A stretch of 64,000 nt of DNA from [Clostridium] citroniae WAL-17108 (GTDB taxonomy: Bacteria > Bacillota > Clostridia > Lachnospirales > Lachnospiraceae): NCBI RefSeq assembly GCF_000233455.1, contig NZ_JH376431.1, forward strand, positions 79,224 to 143,223, in the 5' to 3' direction. The notes under the pieces were generated by a model. It saw only the letters and a program-made list of their open reading frames with translations, had not been told where the DNA came from and did not search any database. This document shows, one piece after another, positions 16,601 to 23,842 of the stretch (its first letter is position 1; each line of letters starts with the position of its first letter). Both the position numbers and the translations under genes were made by a program.

Positions 16601-18165
16601 GGGTTGGTCACCTGGGCGAACAGCTGCTTAAAATAGTTGAACAGAGGCTGGTGTTTTTCAGAGAGCACGGCCAGGGGACTGTCCACTCCCATGGCGGACA
16701 CTGCCTCGGCCCCGTTTAAAGCCATGGGCAGGATCATGGTCTTATACTGCTCATAGGTGTATCCATACGTCTTCTGCAGCTTCAGGAGCTGCTCCCGCTC
16801 CATGGGCGGCACCCCCTTATTGGGCACGGAAAGCTCCTTGATATCAATGAGATTGGAGTCCAGCCATTCACCGTAGGGTTTTCTGGACGCATAGTCATGT
16901 TTCAGGCGGTCGTCATCTATGATCTCTCCCTTTTTTGTATCCACCAGAAGCATTTTCCCGGGACGCAGGCGGTCTTTTCTCACCACCTTTGTCTGGTCAA
17001 TGTCAATGGCGCCCACCTCTGAGGCCAGGATCATGTATCCATCCTCTGTAATATAATACCGGGAAGGGCGCAGTCCGTTTCTGTCCAGCACCGCTCCCAC
17101 CACATCACCGTCCGTGAAAAGAATGGAGGCAGGGCCGTCCCATGGCTCCATCATGGTGGCGTAATAACGGTAAAAATCCTTGATCTCTCCGTCCATGTAT
17201 TTGTCATACTCCCAGGGAGCCGGGATCGTGACCATCACGGCCAGGGCCAGGTCCATTCCGCTCATTACCATAAACTCCAGGGCGTTGTCCAGCATGGCTG
17301 AGTCAGAGCCTTCCTGGCTGATGATGGGAAGGACCTTGTGCATATCGTACTTAAAGTACTCGGATTCCATGTTTTCTTCCCGGGCAACCATCTTATCCAC
17401 ATTGCCGCGTATGGTATTGATCTCGCCGTTATGTACGATAAAGCGGTAAGGATGGGCGCGCATCCAGCTGGGGTTTGTATTGGTGCTGAACCTGGAATGG
17501 ACAATGGCAATGGCCGACCTGTAATCCTTATCCTGAAGATCCTGGAAAAACCGCCTCAGCTCCCCTACCAGGAACATCCCCTTATACACAATGGTACGGC
17601 TGCTCAGGGAGACCACATACGTGTCCTCATTGCTCTGTTCAAATACCCGGCGCACCACGTACAGTTTCCGGTCAAAGTCCAGTCCTGCCTTTACCTGTTC
17701 CGGCTTTGCCACAAAGCCCTGGGCAATGTAAGGCATCACTTCCAGTGCCCTCTCCCCCAGGATTTCCGGGGTAGTGGGAACTACCCTCCATCCCAGAAAG
17801 GTAAGCCCTTCCTTTTTCACAATGATCTCAAACATCTTCATTGCCTGGTTGCGGGCCAGCTCATCCTGGGGAAAGAAGAACATACCCACGCCGTATTCCC
17901 TCTCGCCTCCAACGTGGATGCCCAGAGGTTCTGTTACTTTCTGAAAAAAGCTGTGGGAAATCTGCAGCATGATACCCACGCCGTCACCGGTTTTGCCTTC
18001 AGCGTCCTTACCGGCTCTGTGTTCCAGATTTTCCACAATGTGGAGTGCCTGGTCGACTGTCTCATGTGTTTTTAAGCCCTTAATGTTGGCAACCGCACCT
18101 ATGCCGCAGTTGTCATGCTCAAAACGGGGATCGTACAGTCCTGGCTGTTTCTGTTTGGAGTCCAT
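13624..18165 (-). CDS. gltB: Glutamate synthase large subunit
   Basis: Alpha subunit of glutamate synthase, 1513 residues, full length. Domains in order: class II glutamine amidotransferase (catalytic Cys20 in NCGIGAVA after removal of a 19-residue propeptide), central domain, FMN-binding synthase domain (GAKPGEGGQLPGKK, then the [3Fe-4S] ligands in CVMMRVCNLDTCPMG), and the C-terminal GXGXG beta-helix domain. It makes glutamate in the cytosol with GltD. ATG at 18165 follows AAAGGA. A TTTACA-17-TATCAT promoter and an 80-nt leader with a hairpin precede it. Two nearby regulators (GntR, Rrf2) are not obviously linked. Confidence 0.98.
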   Translation of the reverse strand: MDSKQKQPGLYDPRFEHDNCGIGAVANIKGLKTHETVDQALHIVENLEHRAGKDAEGKTGDGVGIMLQISHSFFQKVTEPLGIHVGGEREYGVGMFFFPQDELARNQAMKMFEIIVKKEGLTFLGWRVVPTTPEILGERALEVMPYIAQGFVAKPEQVKAGLDFDRKLYVVRRVFEQSNEDTYVVSLSSRTIVYKGMFLVGELRRFFQDLQDKDYRSAIAIVHSRFSTNTNPSWMRAHPYRFIVHNGEINTIRGNVDKMVAREENMESEYFKYDMHKVLPIISQEGSDSAMLDNALEFMVMSGMDLALAVMVTIPAPWEYDKYMDGEIKDFYRYYATMMEPWDGPASILFTDGDVVGAVLDRNGLRPSRYYITEDGYMILASEVGAIDIDQTKVVRKDRLRPGKMLLVDTKKGEIIDDDRLKHDYASRKPYGEWLDSNLIDIKELSVPNKGVPPMEREQLLKLQKTYGYTYEQYKTMILPMALNGAEAVSAMGVDSPLAVLSEKHQPLFNYFKQLFAQVTNPPIDAIREEIVTSTTVYVGEEGNILEETPENCKILKVENPILTETDLLKIKNMKKPGFKVEQIPITYYKNTSLEKAIDRLFLEVDRAHKDGANIIILSDRDIDENHVPIPSLLAVSALQQYLVRTKKRTGVALILESGEPREVHHFATLLGYGACAINPYLAHESIRSLIGSGMLDKDYYAAVMDYDMAVLHGIVKIASKMGISTIQSYQGAQIFEAIGISKEVVDKYFTDTVSRVGGITLEDIANDVDTLHSAAFDPLGLDVDLTLDSVGSHKSRSGQEAHLYNPLTIHLLQEAARTGNYETFKQYTSEIDRDDKAYHLRSLMEFDLPEDGGIPLDEVESVDSIVRRFKTGAMSYGSISQEAHECLAIAMNRIHGKSNTGEGGESLDRLTPGPANRNRCSAIKQVASGRFGVTSRYLVSAQEIQIKMAQGAKPGEGGQLPGKKVYPWVAKTRHSTTGVSLISPPPHHDIYSIEDLAQLIYDLKNSNTKARISVKLVSEAGVGTVAAGVAKAGAQVILISSYDGGTGAAPRNSIYNAGLPWELGVAEAHQSLIMNGLRDKVILETDGKLMTGRDVAIACMLGAEEFGFATAPLVTMGCVMMRVCNLDTCPMGIATQNPELRKRFIGKPEYVVNFMKFIAQELREYMAKLGVRTVDDLVGRTEFLKSRDGIPCARGRKVDLSKILDNPYAGRKVAGYSEKQVFDFKLEETIDEQVFLKKLKSALNSGQKKSVQVDVSNVNRTLGTIFGSEITRKYPEGLPEDTFTINCSGSGGQSFGAFIPKGLTLELVGDSNDYFGKGLSGGKLVVYPPKGVQFKAEDNIIIGNVALYGATSGKAFINGVAGERFCVRNSGATAVVEGVGDHGCEYMTGGCVVVLGTTGKNFAAGMSGGIAYVLDEERSLYKRLNKELVSFEEVTNKYDVLELKGLIQEHVAYTNSDKGKRILDHFSEYLPRFKRIVPHDYRRMMNAIVQMEEKGLNSEQAQIEAFYANVRG

Positions 18166-18189
18166 AGATTTCTTCCTTTCTTTCGCATT

Positions 18190-18230
18190 GGAGACGTGCC
18201 TTCACACGGCATCTTCTTGGGGGAGTCTCC
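18190..18230 (-). promoter_or_regulatory. Hairpin in the gltB leader
   Basis: GGAGAC (18190-18195) pairs with GTCTCC (18225-18230), with an inner TGCC/GGCA stem at 18197-18211. It lies between the predicted transcription start and the gltB ribosome site. No U-run follows, so it is not a terminator. Not a glutamine riboswitch that I recognise. Confidence 0.35.
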
Positions 18231-18252
18231 ATTTGCTTTTTTTATAGAGGTG

Positions 18253-18281
18253 ATGATACTACAAATTTTTCTATTTGTAAA
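18253..18281 (-). promoter_or_regulatory. Predicted promoter of gltBD
   Basis: Minus-strand -35 TTTACA (18276-18281), 17 bases, -10 TATCAT (18253-18258). The AT-rich stretch 18282-18470 upstream contains nothing else I can name. Confidence 0.65.
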
Positions 18282-18474
18282 CATATTTTTATTTTAAATT
18301 TTCAGATAATTTGTTAATTTATATTTAATGATATTATAATCTGATTATTTATGCAGAAAACAAAATACCGCGCTGTTTTATCAGAATATTTACACCTCAC
18401 AATTTTGACCGCATTTGCTCATATTTTAGCTTTCAAAGCACAGTCAGAAGGAAAACAAACCAACAAAAAAAGAC

Positions 18475-18503
18475 ATCCCGGACGCGCCAGCCCCATCCGG
18501 GAT
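18475..18503 (-). terminator. Terminator after the enolase-superfamily remnant
   Basis: ATCCCGGA (18475-18482) and TCCGGGAT (18496-18503) form an 8-bp stem; on the minus strand a run of seven T follows three bases later (complement of 18465-18471 region). It presumably once ended the now truncated gene at 18535. Confidence 0.75.
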
Positions 18504-18534
18504 ATCCTTTCCTTTTCTTCATCCTCCTGGAAAA

Positions 18535-18999
18535 TCAATATGGATGAAACACATACCTTTGTATCTCCTCCTCACACAGTGAAATGCCCAGGCCAGGCCC
18601 CTTGGGAATCTTCACCCTTCCCTCTTTCACCGGATAGGTTCCCGTCACACAGGTATCCTTCATAGGGTTGTCCCCATGATCATATTCCATTATATGGGCA
18701 CCGGAAGCATTCATTACCTGCATGGTTGCCGCATACCCTACCCCGTTTGCCAGGAAATGGGGCGCTACCTCCACCCCATATTGGTGTGCAAGCCGGGCAG
18801 CTTTCATGAATTCCGTGATCCCGCCGCATTTTGTCACATCCGGCTGGCAAACCTGCAAAAGCCCTTTAGCCAGATGACGCTCAAAGTCTGCGCCATAAAG
18901 ATTTTCACCTCCGGCAATCCGCATTCCGGTCTTCCTGACCAGGACTTCCAGGTCCTCCACATGATCCGCCATAAGAGGTTCCTCAACCCAGTATAGATG
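18535..18999 (-). pseudogene. C-terminal remnant of a mandelate racemase/muconate lactonizing (enolase superfamily) enzyme
   Basis: Only about the last 150 codons of an enolase-superfamily dehydratase/racemase remain. Visible barrel motifs are YWVEEPL (metal ligand Glu), GGENLYG (metal ligand Glu), CQPDVTKCGGITE (Asp ligand region) and VAPHF (catalytic His). The N-terminal capping domain and first half of the barrel are missing. The reading frame stays open for 35 more codons to the right, but that part overlaps the terminator of the HPr gene and has no family similarity, so it is not real coding sequence. The break falls within a few bases of the terminator T-run. Probably the scar of a deletion. 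Confidence 0.8.
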
Positions 19000-19004
19000 A
19001 AAAC

Positions 19005-19040
19005 AAAAAACAGGCAGCATCTCCCAAAAGATACCGCCTG
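19005..19040 (-). terminator. Intrinsic terminator of the HPr gene
   Basis: A 12-bp stem (19011-19022 with 19029-19040, two G-U pairs, 6-base loop), followed on the minus strand by TTTTTT (19005-19010), 30 bases after the HPr stop. Confidence 0.92.
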
Positions 19041-19069
19041 CGGTCATTCTTATCCATTGTATATATAAA

Positions 19070-19336
19070 TTACATCTCGCCCAATCCACTCTCAATTGCC
19101 GTGGTCAGGGTCTCCATTGCTGCCGCCTCATCCTCACCGTCACAGATCAGGGTAATCTCAGTTCCGCACTTGATGCCGGCTGCCATTACGTTCAGTACGC
19201 TCTTTGCAATGATCTTCTTCTCCCCGCATTCAATTGTAATGTCGCTCTTGAACTTCATGGCTGTCTGAGACAGGACACCTGCTGGTCTCAAATGTAAACC
19301 GGATGGGTTAACAACCTTTAATGTTTTACTAAGCAT
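19070..19336 (-). CDS. ptsH: Phosphocarrier protein HPr
   Basis: 88-residue HPr of the phosphotransferase system. It accepts phosphate from enzyme I at His15 (in SGLHLRPAG) and hands it to EIIA domains. Ser46 (in AKSVLNVMAAG) sits at the position phosphorylated by HPr kinase in Firmicutes, so it can take part in catabolite control. ATG at 19336 follows AAGGAG. It has its own strong promoter (TTGACA-17-TAGAAT) and terminator, so it is monocistronic and not linked to ptsI here. The stand-alone DhaM encoded at 42968 also needs HPr as phosphate donor. Confidence 0.93.
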   Translation of the reverse strand: MLSKTLKVVNPSGLHLRPAGVLSQTAMKFKSDITIECGEKKIIAKSVLNVMAAGIKCGTEITLICDGEDEAAAMETLTTAIESGLGEM

Positions 19337-19404
19337 AATACACTCTCCTTATCCACTATTTTATACTCTCGGACACACGATTAACGCCATGTCCCCTATG
19401 AAAG

Positions 19405-19433
19405 ATTCTATTACATCTGCCTGCCTATGTCAA
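19405..19433 (-). promoter_or_regulatory. Promoter of ptsH
   Basis: Minus-strand -35 TTGACA (19428-19433), 17 bases, -10 TAGAAT (19405-19410); start of transcription about 60 bases before the ATG. Confidence 0.85.
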
Positions 19434-19481
19434 GTTAATCGGAAAAATCCTGAGCAACTTTTTCACAATCTTTCCCGGGGC

Positions 19482-19566
19482 TTACGGCCTGCATCACCGC
19501 AGGTTATGGCCTGTATTCCTGTGGGGCCGCGGGCCGTATTCCCGTGGGCTGCGGCCTGCATCACCT
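19482..19566. repeat. GC-rich imperfect tandem repeat, period about 22
   Basis: Four imperfect copies beginning GGCCTGCATCACC, GGCCTGTATTCC, GGGCCGTATTCCC and GGCCTGCATCACC follow one another at 22-23 bases. The last copy runs into the end of queH. Function unknown. Confidence 0.5.
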
Positions 19567-20217
19567 TCCGTTCCCGGCGCTTTTGCGGGCCCTTGCTTCT
19601 GCCTGTGAAAAGACGCAGCCGCAATAGTCCTGTCTGTAAAGGCCGTACTCTGCGGACAGCTGGACCGACCGCTTATATCCGTTCTTTTTCTTAAAATCCG
19701 ACAGCAAGTAGGGTACCCCCCATTGATCCCCCAGCCTGGCGCCTATCTCATTCAGCTTATCCGCGTTCTTTAAGGGACTGATGGAAAGTGTGGTTGTAAA
19801 ATAGTCATATCCTCCCCGGGCAGCCACCCCGGCAGCATGGGCCAGGCGCAGTTCATAGCACCTAACGCACCGTTCCCCGCCCTCCGGGTCCGCCTCATGG
19901 CCCTTTGCAGCTGCATAAAAGTCCTCAGGCACATACTCCCCTGCCAGGAATTTCACAGGCCTCTGAAGCCCCATCTCCCGGATCAGGCGCTCCTGCTCCT
20001 TTACGCGTGTTTCGTACTCTTCTTTGGGCGCTATGTTGGGATTATAATAATAGACCGTGATATCAAAATACCGGGACAGGTATTCCAGGACATAACTGCT
20101 GCAGGGCGCACAGCAGCTGTGCAGCAAAAGGCTGGGGATCCTGCCTTCCCGTCCCTCCCGCTCCATGATCTGTTCCATCTCCCTCTGGTAATTCCTCTTT
20201 TGACCTGGCTGTGTCAT
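19561..20217 (-). CDS. queH: Epoxyqueuosine reductase QueH
   Basis: Reduces epoxyqueuosine to queuosine in tRNA, the last step of queuosine synthesis; cytosolic, metal-dependent, replaces QueG in many Firmicutes. 218 residues. Signature motifs: LLHSCCAPCSSY (adjacent cysteines, about residue 30), GERCVRCYELRL (about residue 115), TTTLSISPLKN and the CGC near the C-terminus (QDYCGCVFS). ATG at 20217 follows GGAG by 6 bases; the open frame extends upstream but without family similarity. The gene lies downstream of rpoD with that gene's terminator between them. Confidence 0.93.
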   Translation of the reverse strand: MTQPGQKRNYQREMEQIMEREGREGRIPSLLLHSCCAPCSSYVLEYLSRYFDITVYYYNPNIAPKEEYETRVKEQERLIREMGLQRPVKFLAGEYVPEDFYAAAKGHEADPEGGERCVRCYELRLAHAAGVAARGGYDYFTTTLSISPLKNADKLNEIGARLGDQWGVPYLLSDFKKKNGYKRSVQLSAEYGLYRQDYCGCVFSQAEARARKSAGNGR

Positions 20218-20312
20218 CTGCGTCTCCTTCCCGCGGCCGCCTATTCCTGCTCCTATGATCCTTCTATCCTTGTACCAATTGTTCCAATCCAAAAAGCAGA
20301 TTTTCGGAAAGC

Positions 20313-20340
20313 AAAAAGAGACCGTCTGCAACAACGGCCT
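20313..20340 (-). terminator. Intrinsic terminator of rpoD
   Basis: AGACCGT (20319-20325) pairs with ACGGCCT (20334-20340), one G-U pair, followed on the minus strand by CTCTTTTTGC; about 63 bases after the rpoD stop. Confidence 0.8.
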
Positions 20341-20402
20341 CCTTAAATGCCATATTTCCCAGCGCATGTCCAAATATGCTAGGTCCGGACACACCCTAAT
20401 CC

Positions 20403-21548
20403 TTACAGGAAATCCCTGATTCGTTTGCTTCTCACCGGATTGCGCAGTTTTCTGAGAGCCTTTGCCTCAATCTGACGGATACGCTCCCTGGTAACGTTGA
20501 ATTCCTTTCCAACTTCCTCCAGGGTACGGGGATGTCCGTCCTCCAGACCAAATCTGAGGACAATGACCTGGCGCTCCCTCTCCTTCAGATCACCCAGCAA
20601 TGCATCGATATGTTCACGCAGCATAACGGATTCCACATTGCCTTCCGGTGTCACCACATTATTATCTGCCACGAAATCGCCTAAGTTGGAGTCATCCTCC
20701 TCGCCGATGGGTGTCTCCAATGAAGCCGGTTCCCTTGCGATCTGCATAATCTCCATGACCTTGTCCTCCGTCATGTCCAAAGCCTCTGCCAGCTCTGTCA
20801 CAGACGGCTCATATCCCAGCTCCAATGTAAGCTTCCTCTGCATCTTAGACATCTTGTTAATGGTCTCAACCATATGCACCGGTACGCGGATGGTCCTCGC
20901 CTGATCTGCCAGAGCCCTTGTAACCGACTGGCGGATCCACCATGTTGCATATGTACTTAGTTTATAACCCTTTGTATAGTCAAACTTCTCCACGCCTTTG
21001 ATCAGTCCCAGATTGCCTTCCTGTACCAGATCCAGGAAACTCATCCCTCTTCCGGTATAGCGCTTGGCAATGCTGACCACAAGACGGAGATTGGCCTCGA
21101 TCAGCCTTTCTTTGGCATAGTCATCGCCATCAGCTTTGCGCTGGGCCAGATTCAACTCTTCGTCTGCCGTAAGAAGGGGCACGGTGCCAATTTCTTTGAG
21201 ATACATGCGGACAGGGTCCTCTGTGCCGATCCCCTCCAACAGGTCCACTGCATCCAGGTCGATTTCTTCCTCTTCTGCATCTTTAATGAAGCTGTCATCG
21301 TCTAAATCCAGGTCTAAATCAATGTCATCAAGCAGAACAGTGTCCTCGGTAAGCATCGCTTCGTCCAGTACGGGAACAACGTCAATATTACGGTTCTCCA
21401 GGTAACTGTAAATTTGGTCCATCTGTTCCGGTGACAGGTTATCCCCGGTAAAAAAATCATTAATCTCCCCTGCATCCAGCGTGTTATGCTTGGATTTTGC
21501 ATGTTCGACCAGCTTTTCCAGCTTCTTTAAAAAATCGTCCTTTTCCAC
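20403..21548 (-). CDS. rpoD: Primary RNA polymerase sigma factor RpoD (SigA)
   Basis: Housekeeping sigma factor, 381 residues. Region 1.1 (residues 1-60), an acidic Asp/Glu stretch (about 70-100), region 1.2 (DPVRMYLKEIG), region 2 (LRLVVSIAKRYTGRGMSF and STYATWWIRQSV for -10 binding), region 3, and region 4.2 (GKEFNVTRERIRQIEAKAL) for the -35 box. GTG start at 21548 with AAAGGA nine bases upstream. Promoter TTGAAA-17-TATAAT. The usual neighbour dnaG is not next to it; a lipid kinase gene lies upstream. A close paralogue is encoded at 8400-9626. Confidence 0.96.
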   Translation of the reverse strand: MEKDDFLKKLEKLVEHAKSKHNTLDAGEINDFFTGDNLSPEQMDQIYSYLENRNIDVVPVLDEAMLTEDTVLLDDIDLDLDLDDDSFIKDAEEEEIDLDAVDLLEGIGTEDPVRMYLKEIGTVPLLTADEELNLAQRKADGDDYAKERLIEANLRLVVSIAKRYTGRGMSFLDLVQEGNLGLIKGVEKFDYTKGYKLSTYATWWIRQSVTRALADQARTIRVPVHMVETINKMSKMQRKLTLELGYEPSVTELAEALDMTEDKVMEIMQIAREPASLETPIGEEDDSNLGDFVADNNVVTPEGNVESVMLREHIDALLGDLKERERQVIVLRFGLEDGHPRTLEEVGKEFNVTRERIRQIEAKALRKLRNPVRSKRIRDFL

Positions 21549-21600
21549 TGATAAACGTCCTTTCGCTTAAAGGTAAATGTGGAAACTCCCACAACTTATC

Positions 21601-21629
21601 ATTATATACCATTGAATACTGTATTTCAA
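21601..21629 (-). promoter_or_regulatory. Promoter of rpoD
   Basis: Minus-strand -35 TTGAAA (21624-21629), 17 bases, -10 TATAAT (21601-21606). Confidence 0.8.
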
Positions 21630-21648
21630 CATATTTCGACAAAATATT

Positions 21649-22539
21649 TTATTTTTTTAGAAGAATCTGTATTCGTTCCTTTAAATTTCCAATATTTACC
21701 TCTGTTCTGGTTCCGCCGTACTCACCGTCCAGGACCCAGTCCACTCCCCATTCCGATGTCATTCGGATGGATGAGGTCTTAAATTTATACACATATTCGT
21801 TGGGTTCTTCCTTGAGAAACATATAGGATACAATGTTGCTCAAATCCACAGGCGTTCTGGGCATACGGATCAACAGCACCTCGAACAGCCCGTCATTTAA
21901 GGCCACGGACTGGTTCACCAGTCCCTTGAAACCGCCCACGCTTCTGGTATTGGTCACCATGCCAAAGGCAAAATCCTCTTCCAGCACCTGATCCTCCCAT
22001 TCCACCTTCATGCGGTATGGCTTCAGGCCTGCCAAACTCTTTACGCCCTCGATCATATAGGCCTGATGGCCCAGCAGGTTTTTCCTGTCCTGGGATGTGA
22101 GATAAGACACTTCCGTAAATGCCCCAAAGGCGGCAATATACATAAAATACCTGTCATGGCAAAAGGTGCCGATGTCAACGGCAAAGGGCTTGCCCTCCAT
22201 AATATCCGAGGCCGCCTGGGGCATCCTCTTAGGTATCTCCAGGCTGGAGGCAAAGTCATTGGTGGATCCGGCCGGAATGTATCCCAAAAGAGGCAGCTTC
22301 TTAAGCTTCATCATGCCGGACACGGTCTCATTCAGGGTACCGTCCCCGCCGCTGCACACCACCAGGTCCACACGGTTACCGTATCGGTGCACCACTTCCA
22401 CGGCATCGCTCTGCTTCTGGGTCACATGGACACGGATCTCATAACCCGCCCTGGTGAAAATGTCCAGTATTTCCATGAGATGACCCTTGATCTGCTCCTT
22501 GCCTGAACGGGGATTAAATACAAACAGCATTTTCTTCAT
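21649..22539 (-). CDS. Diacylglycerol/lipid kinase (DagK/YegS family)
   Basis: ATP-dependent lipid kinase of 296 residues, probably phosphorylating diacylglycerol or a related lipid at the membrane inner face. N-terminal catalytic domain: FVFNPRSGK at the start, and GGDGTLNETVSGMM (the nucleotide-binding GGDGT loop, about residue 65), then PAGSTNDFA. C-terminal beta-sandwich domain follows. ATG at 22539 follows GGGAGG by 8 bases; an upstream in-frame start would overlap mutY and has no ribosome site. It sits 40 bases after mutY, probably one operon with birA-mutY. Confidence 0.9.
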   Translation of the reverse strand: MKKMLFVFNPRSGKEQIKGHLMEILDIFTRAGYEIRVHVTQKQSDAVEVVHRYGNRVDLVVCSGGDGTLNETVSGMMKLKKLPLLGYIPAGSTNDFASSLEIPKRMPQAASDIMEGKPFAVDIGTFCHDRYFMYIAAFGAFTEVSYLTSQDRKNLLGHQAYMIEGVKSLAGLKPYRMKVEWEDQVLEEDFAFGMVTNTRSVGGFKGLVNQSVALNDGLFEVLLIRMPRTPVDLSNIVSYMFLKEEPNEYVYKFKTSSIRMTSEWGVDWVLDGEYGGTRTEVNIGNLKERIQILLKK

Positions 22540-22579
22540 CCTGCATTCCTCCCTTTCAGTGTAACCAATTTTAACAAAC

Positions 22580-23842
22580 TTATCCAATCAAAGAAGTATA
22601 TGCCTGAAATGCATTGGGCAGAGCATATTTTTCCTCCACTTCCTTCCTGGAAACCATGAACCAATCCCCGGCCCGGTCCTGTTTCTGGACAGATGCCGGC
22701 TCCTGGGCCAATGCCGGCTCACGGGCCAATGCCGGCTCACGGGCCAATGCCGGCTCACGGGCCAATGCCGGATCACGGACAGCTTCCGGCCCCTCGGCAA
22801 AATCCCAGCCTGCGCCGTCCTCCTTCTGCCTCAGGACCACCCGGTATCCGCTCATATGCCATTCCACATGGGAAAATACATGCTTGGCCGATGGCAGAGG
22901 GATCAGCTGCTCCACTGCCTCAGGCTCCAGACCCAGAACCTCCGGGACCTCCTCCGATCCCGGATACCCCAGCACATTGGGGAGTTCATAGAGAGCTGCC
23001 AGAAGGCCTTTTGGCGGTCTCTTATGGATGGCTACCTTGTCTTGATATTCTATGATGAAAACGGTCCTCTTCTCGATTTTCCTCGCCTTTGCAGGCGATT
23101 TATAGGGAATTTCCTTCCACCAGCCATTCTTTTTTGTGAGGCAGACAGAAGCCAGGGGACACTCGCTGCATTTGGGCTCTCCTCCCGGTATACACACCAG
23201 GGCGCCGATCTCTATGAGCCCCTGGTTGTAGTGACTGGCTTCATCTGCGGGCATCACGGCTTTAAGTTCCTGTTCCATCCCGGTCTTCACAGAGGCCTTC
23301 TTTATATCCTCCCGGTCCCCCAGGATCCGTGAGATAACCCTGAGCACATTGCCGTCCACGGCAGGGAGCGGCTGGTTAAAGGCAATGGAAGCAATGGCTC
23401 CTGCCGTATAGCTCCCGATCCCGGGCAGCCGGATCAGATCCTCAAAGGATGCAGGAAGGCAGCCGCCGTATTCCTCCATTACCATCTTGGCCGCTGCCTT
23501 TAAATTCCTGGCCCGGTTATAATATCCCAGGCCTTCCCACATCTTCATAAGATGATCATCCTCTGTCTCTGCAAGATCCCTCACAGAAGGAAACGCTTCC
23601 ATAAACCGTTCAAAATACGGCTTCACCGCCTCAACCCTGGTTTGCTGCAGCATGATCTCCGATATCCAGACCCGGTAAGGCTGGGGATCATCCCTCCAGG
23701 GCAGGGAACGGGCCCTGGAGCCGTACCAGGCCAGCAGGGGCCGTTCCATGGCACGAAGCCGTTCCTGCCGGTCAAGCGGCGCATCTTCCGGTTCCAGCAC
23801 CTGGAGACGGTCATAAAAATGTCCCGAATCATACATATCCAT
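22580..23842 (-). CDS. mutY: A/G-specific adenine DNA glycosylase MutY
   Basis: Base-excision repair enzyme that removes adenine opposite 8-oxoguanine. 420 residues. Helix-hairpin-helix glycosylase domain: EIMLQQTRVEAV (catalytic Glu region), LPGIGSYTAGAI (HhH) and PAVDGNVLRV (catalytic Asp); the [4Fe-4S] ligands follow in CIPGGEPKCSECPLASVC. The C-terminal NUDIX-like domain that reads 8-oxoguanine is interrupted near residue 360 by six copies of a hexapeptide EPALAR-like repeat, encoded by an 18-bp minisatellite. The start overlaps the end of birA by 14 bases. Confidence 0.95.
   Translation of the reverse strand: MDMYDSGHFYDRLQVLEPEDAPLDRQERLRAMERPLLAWYGSRARSLPWRDDPQPYRVWISEIMLQQTRVEAVKPYFERFMEAFPSVRDLAETEDDHLMKMWEGLGYYNRARNLKAAAKMVMEEYGGCLPASFEDLIRLPGIGSYTAGAIASIAFNQPLPAVDGNVLRVISRILGDREDIKKASVKTGMEQELKAVMPADEASHYNQGLIEIGALVCIPGGEPKCSECPLASVCLTKKNGWWKEIPYKSPAKARKIEKRTVFIIEYQDKVAIHKRPPKGLLAALYELPNVLGYPGSEEVPEVLGLEPEAVEQLIPLPSAKHVFSHVEWHMSGYRVVLRQKEDGAGWDFAEGPEAVRDPALAREPALAREPALAREPALAQEPASVQKQDRAGDWFMVSRKEVEEKYALPNAFQAYTSLIG
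22687..22794. repeat. 18-bp minisatellite inside mutY
   Basis: Four units at 22705-22722, 22723-22740, 22741-22758 and 22759-22776 (GGGCCAATGCCGGCTCAC; the fourth has one change), flanked on each side by one degenerate unit. The unit length keeps the reading frame, adding six residues per copy. Confidence 0.9.

Noticed and set aside
18991..19095. N-terminal 35 codons of the enolase-like frame
   Set aside because: Overlaps the ptsH stop and terminator and lacks any family similarity.
22588..22800. Frames with perfect peptide repeats on both strands
   Set aside because: Shadows of the mutY minisatellite; the mutY frame alone has domain support.
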